Assembly (NCBI GenBank): GCA_936908745.1
Contig: CAKZFX010000015.1
Coordinates: 305,937 to 369,936 of the forward strand
Reading direction: 5' to 3'
DNA length: 64,000 nucleotides
Source: an uncultured Chitinophagaceae bacterium
GTDB taxonomy: Bacteria > Bacteroidota > Bacteroidia > Chitinophagales > Chitinophagaceae
Shown in pieces: positions 52,565 through 60,987 of the stretch (its first letter is position 1; each line of letters begins with the position of its first letter). The notes under the pieces were generated by a model. It saw nothing but the letters and a program-made list of their open reading frames with translations, did no database searches and was not told the origin of the DNA. The position numbers and the translations under genes were made by a program.

Positions 52565-53317
52565 TCAGTCTTCTTTTTTTAAACCCGGGTATTGCATATC
52601 CAGGCTTTTGAGCAGGCTGTTCAGTTTTTCGGCGATGATGTATTCTTTGTACCAGTTCTGGTCGGATGGCACAATGGTCCATTCAGGATCATTGCAGTTA
52701 GCAAATGCATCTTCATACATTTCCATATATACATCCCAGAGTTTGGCTTCTTCAAAGTCTCTTGCATTGTATTTCCACATTTTGGCCGGCTCTTTCATCC
52801 GTTCGGCCAGCCTTCCTTGTTGTTCTTCCGGCGAAATATGCAGGTAAAATTTCAGGATATGCGTATGATTGTGCTGCTGCAACAGTTGCTCAAAGTTGTT
52901 GATGGCTTTCATCCGTTGCTTCGCTGTTGTATCGTCGCACCATTTGTGTACCCTTGTTACCAGTATATCTTCATAGTGCGAACGGTTGAATACCTGTATC
53001 ACCCCTTTGCCGGGAACATTTTTATGCACCCGCCATAGAAAGTCGTGCGACAGTTCTTCTTCAGTCGGCACTTTGAATGATTTGATCATTACACCCTGCG
53101 GGTTCATATTTCCCATCACATTGCGGATGACACCATCTTTGCCGCTGGCATCCATGCCTTGCAGTATGATAAGAATGGAATGCTTGTTTTCTGCATAGAG
53201 CAGGTTTTGCAATTCGTCCAGTTCTTCGATGAGTTTTGCCGTTTTTTCTTTTGTTTCTTTTTTATCCCAACCTTCAGGAGCACGGGTAGAGATGTTTTTC
53301 AGATGCAATTTGCCCAT
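52565..53317 (-). CDS. PPK2 family polyphosphate:nucleotide phosphotransferase
   Basis: A 250-residue single-domain PPK2 that moves phosphate between polyphosphate and nucleotides. Walker A is LQGMDASGKDGVIRNVMG and the lid is VFNRSHYEDILVTRVHKW. The IPSDxNWYK-like end (VPSDQNWYKEYIIAEKLNS) is conserved. The length fits the class I/III group; which nucleotide it prefers cannot be read. It is divergent from the EamA gene (171-bp spacer). Confidence 0.92.
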   Translation of the reverse strand: MGKLHLKNISTRAPEGWDKKETKEKTAKLIEELDELQNLLYAENKHSILIILQGMDASGKDGVIRNVMGNMNPQGVMIKSFKVPTEEELSHDFLWRVHKNVPGKGVIQVFNRSHYEDILVTRVHKWCDDTTAKQRMKAINNFEQLLQQHNHTHILKFYLHISPEEQQGRLAERMKEPAKMWKYNARDFEEAKLWDVYMEMYEDAFANCNDPEWTIVPSDQNWYKEYIIAEKLNSLLKSLDMQYPGLKKED

Positions 53318-53336
53318 AAGTACAATTTATTTTTTC

Positions 53337-53425
53337 CCGCAGACCTCGCAGATCAACGCAGATTAAAAAGGATTACCAGCAATATTCTGCGCAGCCTGCA
53401 GGCTGACAAGCAGCGTTTCGCTGAT
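53337..53425. repeat. Cgcagat/cagcgtttcgctgatg repeat fragments
   Basis: The spacer between the PPK2 and EamA genes contains gcagacctcgcagatcaacgcagatt (53340-53365), of the cgcagag dispersed family, followed by gcagcctgcaggctgacaagcagcgtttcgctg, which resembles the words at 30500-30623. Confidence 0.4.
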
Positions 53426-53488
53426 GTTATAACACAATATAAAAAAAATGCTGATGTGTGCCGCCGATCCTTGAACTTTGTGCCGCTT

Positions 53489-54421
53489 ATGAGTAACCGA
53501 TTGATCAGTTGGACCATTTTCCTTGTCCTTTGTCTTATATGGGGCAGTTCGTTTAAGCTGATGAAAGATAGCACCGCCGCCCTTACTGCTTCGCAGATCG
53601 CCGCTTTACGGATCTTTTCCGCAGGCGCTGTTTTTCTTCCTTTTGCCGTGTTTCATATTAGAAAGTTGCCCGCCAAAAAATTGGGTATGCTGATCTTAAG
53701 CGCTGTTTTTGGTAATTTATTGCCTGCGTTTTTATTTGCGATCGCCATGACCAAGATTGATGGTTCGCTGGGCGGAATTCTCAATTCTCTGACCCCTATT
53801 TGTGTGGCGGTAATCGGTATTGTTTTTTTCAAAGACAGGATCCAATCGCAAAAGATCATGGGTGTATTGACAGGTTTTTTGGGGTTGGTATTGCTGATCC
53901 TGATGCCTGCATTTATGGGCGATAAAACGATCAGCTTTGATAATATCAGTTATACCCTGCTTGTATTGCTGGCTACTTTTTTATATGGCATCAATGTAAA
54001 TATGGTGAGCCATTACCTGAAAGGTTTGAACCCTGTGCATCTGGCCACCGTTTCGCTGGCATTTATGCTGATACCAACTTCTCTTGTATTGTGGCAACAG
54101 CATTTTTTTTCGCTTGATTTCAACAATAAAGCCGTTCAGCATTCGGTATTGGCTTCGGCCGCATTGGGTGTATTTGGCAGCGCCGTAGCCACTGCGCTGT
54201 TTTATATTTTAGTACAAAGGGCAGGCGCTTTGTTTGCCTCGCTTGTTACGTATGGTATTCCCTTTATCGCCCTCGGCTGGGGTTTGTTTGACAATGAAAA
54301 GATCACCTGGGTGCAGGTAATCTGCTTATCCATTATTTTATTGGGTGTTTACCTTGCCAACCGGCCTGAAAAGAAAAAGGTGAACCTTTCGGGCCCACCT
54401 TCTAACGATTTACCGGGATAA
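53489..54421 (+). CDS. EamA/DMT-type membrane transporter
   Basis: The start is chosen at 53489 (MSNRLISWTIFLVLCLIWGS), 310 residues; the open frame continues upstream through repeats. Ten transmembrane helices in two EamA repeats: LIWGSSFKLMKDSTAALTAS and on, with GSLGGILNSLTPICVAVIGI, and the second repeat ending FIALGWGLFDNEKITWVQVI. Drug/metabolite exporter superfamily; the substrate is unknown. It converges on frr with a 4-bp gap. Confidence 0.92.
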   Translation: MSNRLISWTIFLVLCLIWGSSFKLMKDSTAALTASQIAALRIFSAGAVFLPFAVFHIRKLPAKKLGMLILSAVFGNLLPAFLFAIAMTKIDGSLGGILNSLTPICVAVIGIVFFKDRIQSQKIMGVLTGFLGLVLLILMPAFMGDKTISFDNISYTLLVLLATFLYGINVNMVSHYLKGLNPVHLATVSLAFMLIPTSLVLWQQHFFSLDFNNKAVQHSVLASAALGVFGSAVATALFYILVQRAGALFASLVTYGIPFIALGWGLFDNEKITWVQVICLSIILLGVYLANRPEKKKVNLSGPPSNDLPG

Positions 54422-54425
54422 CAGC

Positions 54426-54986
54426 TTAGATCGCCATTATTTCTTTTTCTTTGGCCGCAAGGTGTTTTTCTACGTGTGCAATAAATTTATCCGTTACCTG
54501 CTGCATTTCCGCTTCCGCATCTTTGGCCGCATCTTCACTCAGGCCGTTTTTCTGCAGTTTTTTGATGTTCTCAATCGCATCACGGCGCACATTACGGATC
54601 GATACTTTGGAATGCTCACCTTCCGCCTGGCATTTTTTCACCAGTTCCTTTCTTCTTTCTTCTGTCAGTGGTGGCAGAAATAAACGGATAATCACACCGT
54701 CATTTTGCGGGGTAACGCCGATATTGGCAGCTATAATGGACCGTTCGATCGGCTGCAACATGTTTTTTTCCCAAGGCTGAATGCTCAGGGTACGGGCATC
54801 CATCACACTGATATTAGCCACCTGGTTGATCGGCATTGGCGAGCCATAGTAGTCCACCACGAGGCCATCCAGCATTTGCGGGTTAGCTTTTCCTGCCCTG
54901 ATTTTTACCAGTTCTGTTTCGAGGTGATTGATCGCTTTGGCCATAGATTCATCTGCCGACGAAATAATTGATGCTATATCTTCCAT
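54426..54986 (-). CDS. frr: Ribosome recycling factor
   Basis: A 186-residue protein that splits the post-termination ribosome together with EF-G. Conserved: AINHLETELVKIRAGKANPQ, YYGSPMPINQVANISVMDAR, IQPWEKNMLQPIERSIIAAN and the C-terminal helix with RNVRRDAIENIKKLQKNGLS. Normal length. pyrH, its frequent neighbour, is not adjacent. Confidence 0.96.
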   Translation of the reverse strand: MEDIASIISSADESMAKAINHLETELVKIRAGKANPQMLDGLVVDYYGSPMPINQVANISVMDARTLSIQPWEKNMLQPIERSIIAANIGVTPQNDGVIIRLFLPPLTEERRKELVKKCQAEGEHSKVSIRNVRRDAIENIKKLQKNGLSEDAAKDAEAEMQQVTDKFIAHVEKHLAAKEKEIMAI

Positions 54987-55046
54987 AGTTGTTTATTTAA
55001 ATCTTAAGTGAAACAGGTGGCAAATCTAACGAAAGAGTAGGTTCAA

Positions 55047-55079
55047 AAAAAAAGCCAGTCTCGCCTGAGGCGAGACTGG
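55047..55079 (-). terminator. Terminator of the WecA/MraY-type gene
   Basis: CCAGTCTCGCC (55055-55065) and GGCGAGACTGG (55069-55079) form a perfect 11-bp stem with a 3-base loop; on the minus strand CTTTTTTTTTT follows. Confidence 0.9.
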
Positions 55080-55102
55080 TTCTTACTTATTTAAAGTATT
55101 TT

Positions 55103-56239
55103 TTAGTTTTTATCAGCCATCGTTGCTTCTTTGGTCAGTGTCACCACTTTAGAAGCTGTTTTGAGTTCTGTCGTACCATTCATGCGTCTTGCAATGACCA
55201 TGCGGCGACGGGATTTGCGTGTGTAGTACAGGAAGGCCAATCCGCCAAAAGCCATCAGCACCATCGTCAGCAACAGGTACGTGCAACCCATTGAACGGAA
55301 GCTGTAAGCAAAGGCGATAAAGAATATATTGATGGCTACACAAGTAAACGTTACAGCAGAATGGCTCATGCCACGATCCAGCAATAAGTGATGAACGTGA
55401 TTCCTATCGGGGCTGAATGGCGAACGCCCGTTGAAAATGCGGATAGCAAATACACGGAGCGTATCCAGCAGGGGAACGATCAGGATAGAAACGCCAATCG
55501 CCACCGCTGCTTCAACAGGAATGCTGACAGCAGGGGAACTGGCCGTATTGATGAATTTTATTACAAGGATAGAATTGACCAACCCGATCATCAGGGAACC
55601 GGAATCGCCCATAAATATTTTGGCCGGGTGATGGTTAAAGATCAGGAAAGCAACAAGGCTACCGGCCATTGAAAAGGCCAGTAAAGCGTATGACTGCTGT
55701 TCAACAGCAAAGAAATAAGTTCCGAAAACCAGCATGGTTACCACGCCCAGGCTTGCCGCCAGTCCGTCGATACCATCGATCAGGTTAAAGGAGTTCATTA
55801 CCACGATAATGGTCAGGTAAGACAAAGCCAGGCCAAAACCTTCCGGCACCTGTTCAAATCCAAACAGGCCGTGCATGCTTTCCAGCTTAATTTGTCCTAA
55901 ATGGATAATAATAGAAGCGGCTATTACCTGCCCGATGAATTTCTTGCTGGCAGAAAGGATTACAAGGTCATCTTTCAGGCCGAGGAAAAAGATCACGAAG
56001 GCGGCAGCGAAAAAGTATTGAAATTCAGGGCTTAAGCTTCCCTGCACAGATAGTAAAGAAGCGAGCAAAAAACCGGCAAAGATGCCAACACCGCCCAATG
56101 AAGAAACAGGACGGGTATGTAGTTTCCGTTCGTCTGGTATATCGTATAGCTTCTTTTGGTCTGCAATCTGGAGAACCACGGGGATCGCCAGGAAGGAGAT
56201 AATGAAAGAAACAGACGCAGTCAACAAAACATCAAGCAT
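55103..56239 (-). CDS. WecA/MraY-family undecaprenyl-phosphate sugar-1-phosphate transferase
   Basis: A 378-residue polytopic membrane enzyme. Conserved: RKLHTRPVSSLGGVGIFAGF, the FLGLKDDLVILS aspartate pair, NSFNLIDGIDGLAASLG, IFMGDSGSLMIG and the late SPDRNHVHHLLLDRG loop, which marks WecA-type (UDP-GlcNAc) enzymes rather than MraY. It starts glycan synthesis on undecaprenyl phosphate, probably O-antigen or capsule. The C-terminus is a charged extension after the last helix. It may feed the sugar-modifying genes near 61 kb (inference). Confidence 0.9.
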   Translation of the reverse strand: MLDVLLTASVSFIISFLAIPVVLQIADQKKLYDIPDERKLHTRPVSSLGGVGIFAGFLLASLLSVQGSLSPEFQYFFAAAFVIFFLGLKDDLVILSASKKFIGQVIAASIIIHLGQIKLESMHGLFGFEQVPEGFGLALSYLTIIVVMNSFNLIDGIDGLAASLGVVTMLVFGTYFFAVEQQSYALLAFSMAGSLVAFLIFNHHPAKIFMGDSGSLMIGLVNSILVIKFINTASSPAVSIPVEAAVAIGVSILIVPLLDTLRVFAIRIFNGRSPFSPDRNHVHHLLLDRGMSHSAVTFTCVAINIFFIAFAYSFRSMGCTYLLLTMVLMAFGGLAFLYYTRKSRRRMVIARRMNGTTELKTASKVVTLTKEATMADKN

Positions 56240-56474
56240 CAGGCAGTTTTTAGCGGTACAAAAATAGATTCCAAAGTCCGGTTTTCCTATTGAAAAGCAA
56301 TCATTTTAATGCTGATTCGCATTAATTTTAGATGAACACTGGATAAGTTCGATTTTTAAACAGGCTATGGACTATTAAAGGTGGGTTCGTATTGAAAAAG
56401 ATCGCACATTTGCAGCGTCTAATCAGTAGCTTGGACGCACAAGGTACAAAAAGTTTAAAAAGATCAAAGCTTTT

Positions 56475-57311
56475 ATGGCACAACTACAAGAAATAACCAG
56501 CCAGGTTCGCAGGGATATCGTAAGAATGGTGCATGGCGCCAGCAGCGGGCATCCCGGGGGATCATTGGGTTGCACAGATTTTCTGACAGCCCTCTATTTC
56601 AAAGTAATGAAACACGATCCTGCTTTCAATATGAATGGCACGAACGAAGATTTGTTCTTTTTATCGAACGGGCATATTTCCCCGCTTTTTTATTCTGTTT
56701 TAGCCCGTGCAGGTTATTTTGATAAGAAAGAACTGGCTACGTTCCGTAAAATCAATTCCCGCCTGCAAGGCCACCCGGCCACACATGAACATTTACCCGG
56801 CGTACGTATCGCTTCGGGTTCATTGGGACAAGGCATGAGTGCGGCCATTGGCGCCGCATTGACGAAAAAACTCAACAACGAGTCCAACGTTGTTTACTCA
56901 TTGCACGGCGATGGTGAATTACAGGAAGGACAGATCTGGGAAGCAGCGATGTTTGCGGCCCACCATAAAGTAGATAATTTGATCTCTACGGTGGATTGGA
57001 ACGGACAGCAGATTGACGGACCGACCAAAAAAGTAATGAACCTCGGCGACCTGCCTGCTAAGTTTGCGGCATTTGGCTGGGAAGTGATCCATCTTGAAAA
57101 AGGAAACGATGTAGAGGAAGTAGTGAAAACCCTTGAACACGCCAAAACCTTTGTAGGCAAAGGCAAACCGATTGCTATCCTGATGAGAACAGAGATGGGC
57201 AAAGGTGTTGATTTCATGGAGGGCTCACACGAATGGCATGGCATTGCTCCAAACGATGAGCAACTGGCCAAAGCCCTTGCACAGTTACCCGAAACATTGG
57301 GAGATTATTAA
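56475..57311 (+). CDS. Transketolase, N-terminal (TPP-binding) subunit
   Basis: A 278-residue protein corresponding to the first half of transketolase. HGASSGHPGGSLGCTDFLTA, the TPP motif HGDGELQEGQIWEAAMFAAH (as read from LHGDGELQEG) and VDWNGQQIDGPT are conserved. Bacteroidota often encode transketolase as two genes, but here the C-terminal subunit does not follow: a repeat element and a convergent gene come next. A partner must exist elsewhere for activity in the pentose phosphate pathway. Confidence 0.93.
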   Translation: MAQLQEITSQVRRDIVRMVHGASSGHPGGSLGCTDFLTALYFKVMKHDPAFNMNGTNEDLFFLSNGHISPLFYSVLARAGYFDKKELATFRKINSRLQGHPATHEHLPGVRIASGSLGQGMSAAIGAALTKKLNNESNVVYSLHGDGELQEGQIWEAAMFAAHHKVDNLISTVDWNGQQIDGPTKKVMNLGDLPAKFAAFGWEVIHLEKGNDVEEVVKTLEHAKTFVGKGKPIAILMRTEMGKGVDFMEGSHEWHGIAPNDEQLAKALAQLPETLGDY

Positions 57312-57314
57312 GGG

Positions 57315-57438
57315 AGAACCACGACATGCCTGTCGGCAGACAGGTTAGTGGATTTCTATAGGAGTTATGAGGAAATTGGGAATATTAAACCGGTCCCGGT
57401 TTCCTCATAATCATTTTAATCATGTAAATCGTGGTTCT
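57315..57438. repeat. 124-bp element with AGAACCACGA terminal inverted repeats
   Basis: Perfect 10-bp inverted ends (57315-57324 and 57429-57438). Inside are a palindrome-family copy (57328-57344) and a hairpin built from ATGAGGAAA (57367-57375) and TTTCCTCAT (57400-57408) with CCGG...CCGG at its centre. It abuts the stop codon of the FtsX-type gene. It looks like a small non-autonomous element or repeat cluster; a partial relative lies at 1781. Confidence 0.6.
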
Positions 57439-58662
57439 TTATTCACTACGCAATGAAAATTCCTGTTTCGCTGCTTTTCTTGATGGCAGCCAGGAAGCGA
57501 TAACAGCGATAACGAATACAGTGCCGCCTACTAATAAAAAGTCCATCAGCCGGAGCTTGACCGGGAAGTAGTCTATCAGGAAAGACCCGCCCGATAGTGG
57601 TATTAAATGAAAGTTGATTTGCAGGATGGCGATCAGTAAGGCCAGCAACATACCAGCGCCGCCACCGATCAATGCCAATAACATTCCTTCACTTAAAAAG
57701 ATACGTTGTATAAAGTTTTTATTCGCACCGAGTGCATGTAAAACACTGATGTCTTTTTGTTTTTCCAATACCAGCATGGTCAGTGCGCCGATCATATTGA
57801 AAGCCGCCACCACTAAGATGAGACACAACACGGCATAGATGACCCAACGCTCCATATTCATCACCGCATACAGGCTTTGGTTTTGCTGGTAGCGGTTTTG
57901 TATTTTATAGTCTTTGCCAAATATGGGTTGCAGTTGTTCTTTTACTTTGTCGGCATTGGCGGGATCTTTGACAGCGATTTCGATATTGCTATACTCGTTT
58001 TCCTCCCATTTCAATGCATTTTTTACAAAAGCAAGGTTGGTGATGGCATATTTATTATCAAAGTCCTGCTGGATCATAAAAGCCGCCGATGAACGGATAG
58101 TATCAAAGCTAAAGTCTTCTAACATGTTTACCACCTGGCTGTTGCTTCTTCGCGGCAGGTACACATTCAGCTTAAAAATATTCCGGTCGGCCTGTATGCC
58201 CAACGCCCCTTCCACACCAGCGCCAACGATCAGCTCCGGAGCATCGGCAGTACCAATATCATACTGGCCATTCACGAGATGATCAGCTACACCCGAAACA
58301 TAACGGTAGTTTTCATCCACACCTTTTAAATGCACCAGCGACTGGTTTTCGCCGTTTTTCACCAACGCTTTTTCTTCAATGGTCAGCGAAAAATTTTTGA
58401 CACTGTTCAGCCCTTTTAGTTGTTGCAGTTGCTGCGGTGTGACAGTGATTGTTTTTCCTGAAACCGGCGAAACGCGGATATCCGTGTAAAAAGAAGAGTA
58501 TAAGGATTTCACCAGCCCTTCAAACCCGTTAAACACACTCAATACCAGCACCAGCGACGCTGTGCCGATGACAATGGCCAAAATACTGATCCACGCTATG
58601 ATGTTAATAGCGTTGGTCGTCTTTTTTGCTTTGAAGTATCGCCAGGCAAATAGAAGATGCAA
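57439..58662 (-). CDS. FtsX-family ABC permease (LolC/LolE-type)
   Basis: A 407-residue protein with one N-terminal helix, a large periplasmic domain (about 45-270) and three C-terminal helices. The start MHLLFAWRYFKAKKTTNAIN and the later ISVLHALGANKNFIQRIFLS, ending in the FtsX domain, are typical of LolC/LolE lipoprotein-releasing permeases. The ATPase partner (LolD) is not in the window. The role could also be export of another lipid-linked substrate. Confidence 0.87.
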   Translation of the reverse strand: MHLLFAWRYFKAKKTTNAINIIAWISILAIVIGTASLVLVLSVFNGFEGLVKSLYSSFYTDIRVSPVSGKTITVTPQQLQQLKGLNSVKNFSLTIEEKALVKNGENQSLVHLKGVDENYRYVSGVADHLVNGQYDIGTADAPELIVGAGVEGALGIQADRNIFKLNVYLPRRSNSQVVNMLEDFSFDTIRSSAAFMIQQDFDNKYAITNLAFVKNALKWEENEYSNIEIAVKDPANADKVKEQLQPIFGKDYKIQNRYQQNQSLYAVMNMERWVIYAVLCLILVVAAFNMIGALTMLVLEKQKDISVLHALGANKNFIQRIFLSEGMLLALIGGGAGMLLALLIAILQINFHLIPLSGGSFLIDYFPVKLRLMDFLLVGGTVFVIAVIASWLPSRKAAKQEFSLRSE

Positions 58663-58663
58663 G

Positions 58664-58700
58664 TTGAAAAGTTAACGGGTTAATAAGTTAACAAGTTGAT
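58664..58700. repeat. GTTAACAAGTT-type low-complexity repeat
   Basis: gttgaaaagttaacgggtta followed by ataagttaacaagttgat fills the gap between rbfA and the permease gene; simple AAGTTAAC words in tandem. Confidence 0.5.
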
Positions 58701-58711
58701 AAGGGCGAACC

Positions 58712-59083
58712 TTAATTGTTGCCGTCCTTTTTTTCTTCGTTGATCTTTTTGAACAGTTCTTCCATTTTAAACACATGGTCCAGCGTGTCGTCCTGGAAAA
58801 ATTTGAGCACAGGAATGCTGCGCAACTGGTGCCTTACACGGGCTGCCAGTTCCTTTTTTATCTCATGATGTTTTTCTTCTATCTTTTTTAATGCCGCCGG
58901 CACATCTTTTACCTGGAAAAAACTGAGATAAAATCTCGCTTCCAGCAGGTCCGGGGTCACTTTTACCGACGAAATTGATACCATACCGCCGTCGATCATG
59001 CTGAGGCTTAACCGCTGAAATATGCCGTTTATCTCCTCATTCAGCAACCCGGCGATTTGTTTCTGCCTTTTACCTTCTTCCAT
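58712..59083 (-). CDS. rbfA: 30S ribosome-binding factor RbfA
   Basis: A 123-residue KH-fold factor for 16S rRNA maturation and cold adaptation. It shows EEGKRQKQIAGLLNEEINGI, the VSISSVKVTPDLLEARFYLS strand-helix core and RHQLRSIPVLKFFQDDTLDH near the end. A Lys/Glu-rich tail follows. It lies before the permease gene on the same strand and is divergent from the exporter at 59151. Confidence 0.92.
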   Translation of the reverse strand: MEEGKRQKQIAGLLNEEINGIFQRLSLSMIDGGMVSISSVKVTPDLLEARFYLSFFQVKDVPAALKKIEEKHHEIKKELAARVRHQLRSIPVLKFFQDDTLDHVFKMEELFKKINEEKKDGNN

Positions 59084-59094
59084 TTGTATTCATC

Positions 59095-59124
59095 TTTGGG
59101 TTCGCTGTAAAATTAGTTACTTTG
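59095..59124 (+). promoter_or_regulatory. Possible promoter of the MsbA-like exporter gene
   Basis: TTTG (59095-59098), an 18-bp spacer and TTACTTTG (59117-59124; one mismatch to TAnnTTTG), 26 bp before the ATG. Confidence 0.4.
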
Positions 59125-59150
59125 CCCCGTTTAAGCGATTAATAACGACG

Positions 59151-60959
59151 ATGAGTAAATATTCCCGGATTTTCCGCTATCTGAAAGAGCATAAAGGCAA
59201 TATTTTTTTATATTCCCTTTTCACCCTGCTTTCTATTGTGTTCGCGATCATGTCCTTTGCTATGCTCGCTCCCTTTCTTGATCTCATTTTTAAAAACGAC
59301 GCAAGTGGCCTGAGCCCGAAAAACGATAACCCGGCCATGGATTATTTACGAAACCTGATAGCCGAACAAATCAGTGGCCTGACCCCCGTAGGAGCACTGG
59401 GTGTTATCTGCGTCATCCTTATCGCCACTATCTTTTTAAAAAACCTGTTTCTCTATCTTTCCTATTATGTGCTCAACCCGATGAAGAACGCAGTGGTCAA
59501 TAGACTGCGAAATGAAATTTATACCAAGATCCTTCACCTGCCCATCGGCTATTTTACCGAAAAAAGAAAAGGCGACCTGATCAGCCGCACCACCAATGAT
59601 GTGTTTGAGGTGGAAGTGTCGGTAATTGGTGCGGTAGAAGGATGGATCAGGGACCCCCTCACTATTCTGCTCACCCTCGGCGTTCTTTTTTATATCAGCC
59701 CGTTGCTGACAGGCGCTATTTTAGTCAGCATCCCTTTTATTGGTTTTATTCTCGGCCGCATTTCAAGAGCGTTGAAAAAACAATCTAACGAAGTGGCCAT
59801 TAAACATGGCGAGTCTTTATCGGTACTGGATGAAACATTGAATGGCCTGCGTGTTATCAAAGCTTTCAATATTGAATCCTTATTAAAAAAACGATACAAC
59901 ACGATCAACGACGAGATGCTGGTGGTGAAAAATAAAATTAATCGCCGCCGTGATATGGCTTCCCCGGTATCTGAGCTATTAGGCGTGATTGTGTTTATCG
60001 GCGTGCTGTGGTTTGGCGGCCAGTTAGTGCTGGGCGGCAAAATACCATTATCCTCTTCCAGCTTTCTTGCCTATCTCGTATTGTTTTTTAATATTATCAA
60101 CCCGGTAAAAACGCTTTCAACTTCTTTCAGCAACATGCAAAAAGGAAGTGCAGCCATTGAGCGTATTGAGGAAGTATTGAACACACCGGTTACGGTGGAT
60201 GATAATCCAAACGGTAAACAACTCGGACAGTTCAGCAGTAAAATAGAATTCCGTCATGTACGTTTTGCCTATGACGATGCTGTGATCCTTGATGATATTA
60301 ATTTGATAATTGAAAAAGGAAAAACAGTCGCCCTCGTGGGTTCATCCGGTGCCGGTAAATCTACACTGGCTGATTTGGTACCCCGTTTCCACGACGTTAC
60401 CACGGGCGAAGTACTGATAGATGGCATCAATATCAAAGATTATTCGTTGCATTCCGTTCGCAGCCAGATGAGTATTGTAACCCAGGAGCCGATCCTGTTC
60501 AACGATACCATTGCCAATAATATCAAACTCGGTATGCCCGATGCCACCGATGAAGAAGTGATTGCGGCGGCTAAAGTAGCCAATGCGCATTCCTTTATTA
60601 CGCAAAAAGAAAACGGCTACGCTACTAATATCGGTGATCGCGGAAGTAAGTTAAGTGGCGGTGAACGTCAACGCCTGACCATTGCAAGGGCTTTATTAAA
60701 AAATCCGCCGATCTTAATTTTAGATGAAGCCACTTCCTCCTTAGACACCGAAAGCGAGAGATTGGTACAGGACGCTATCAATAATATGATGCAAAACCGC
60801 ACCAGCATCGTGATTGCACACCGCCTCAGCACCATTCGCCACGCAGATGAAATCATTGTGTTGCAAAAAGGGAAGATTGTGGAACGCGGTAATCATGAAC
60901 AATTGCTGGCGCAAAACGGCTTTTATAAAAAGCTGGTGGAAATGCAGGAAGTAAAATGA
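59151..60959 (+). CDS. MsbA-like ABC exporter
   Basis: The start is set at 59151 (MSKYSRIFRYLKEHKGNIFL), 602 residues; the open frame runs further upstream across rbfA. Six transmembrane helices lie within about 15-335. The ATPase domain has Walker A GSSGAGKS at 397-404, LSGGE at 501-505, and Walker B ILILDEATSSLD. It resembles MsbA-type lipid A flippases, which fits its place before a surface-glycan modification module, but other lipid substrates are possible. The gap to the HisH-like gene is 28 bp, so it may be co-transcribed with 60988-63534. Confidence 0.9.
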   Translation: MSKYSRIFRYLKEHKGNIFLYSLFTLLSIVFAIMSFAMLAPFLDLIFKNDASGLSPKNDNPAMDYLRNLIAEQISGLTPVGALGVICVILIATIFLKNLFLYLSYYVLNPMKNAVVNRLRNEIYTKILHLPIGYFTEKRKGDLISRTTNDVFEVEVSVIGAVEGWIRDPLTILLTLGVLFYISPLLTGAILVSIPFIGFILGRISRALKKQSNEVAIKHGESLSVLDETLNGLRVIKAFNIESLLKKRYNTINDEMLVVKNKINRRRDMASPVSELLGVIVFIGVLWFGGQLVLGGKIPLSSSSFLAYLVLFFNIINPVKTLSTSFSNMQKGSAAIERIEEVLNTPVTVDDNPNGKQLGQFSSKIEFRHVRFAYDDAVILDDINLIIEKGKTVALVGSSGAGKSTLADLVPRFHDVTTGEVLIDGINIKDYSLHSVRSQMSIVTQEPILFNDTIANNIKLGMPDATDEEVIAAAKVANAHSFITQKENGYATNIGDRGSKLSGGERQRLTIARALLKNPPILILDEATSSLDTESERLVQDAINNMMQNRTSIVIAHRLSTIRHADEIIVLQKGKIVERGNHEQLLAQNGFYKKLVEMQEVK

Positions 60960-60987
60960 TCGCTATCTTACGACCTAATTTATCACG

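Noticed and set aside
57312..57438. Remnant of the transketolase C-terminal gene
   Set aside because: None of the frames shows transketolase-like residues; the sequence is an inverted-repeat element.
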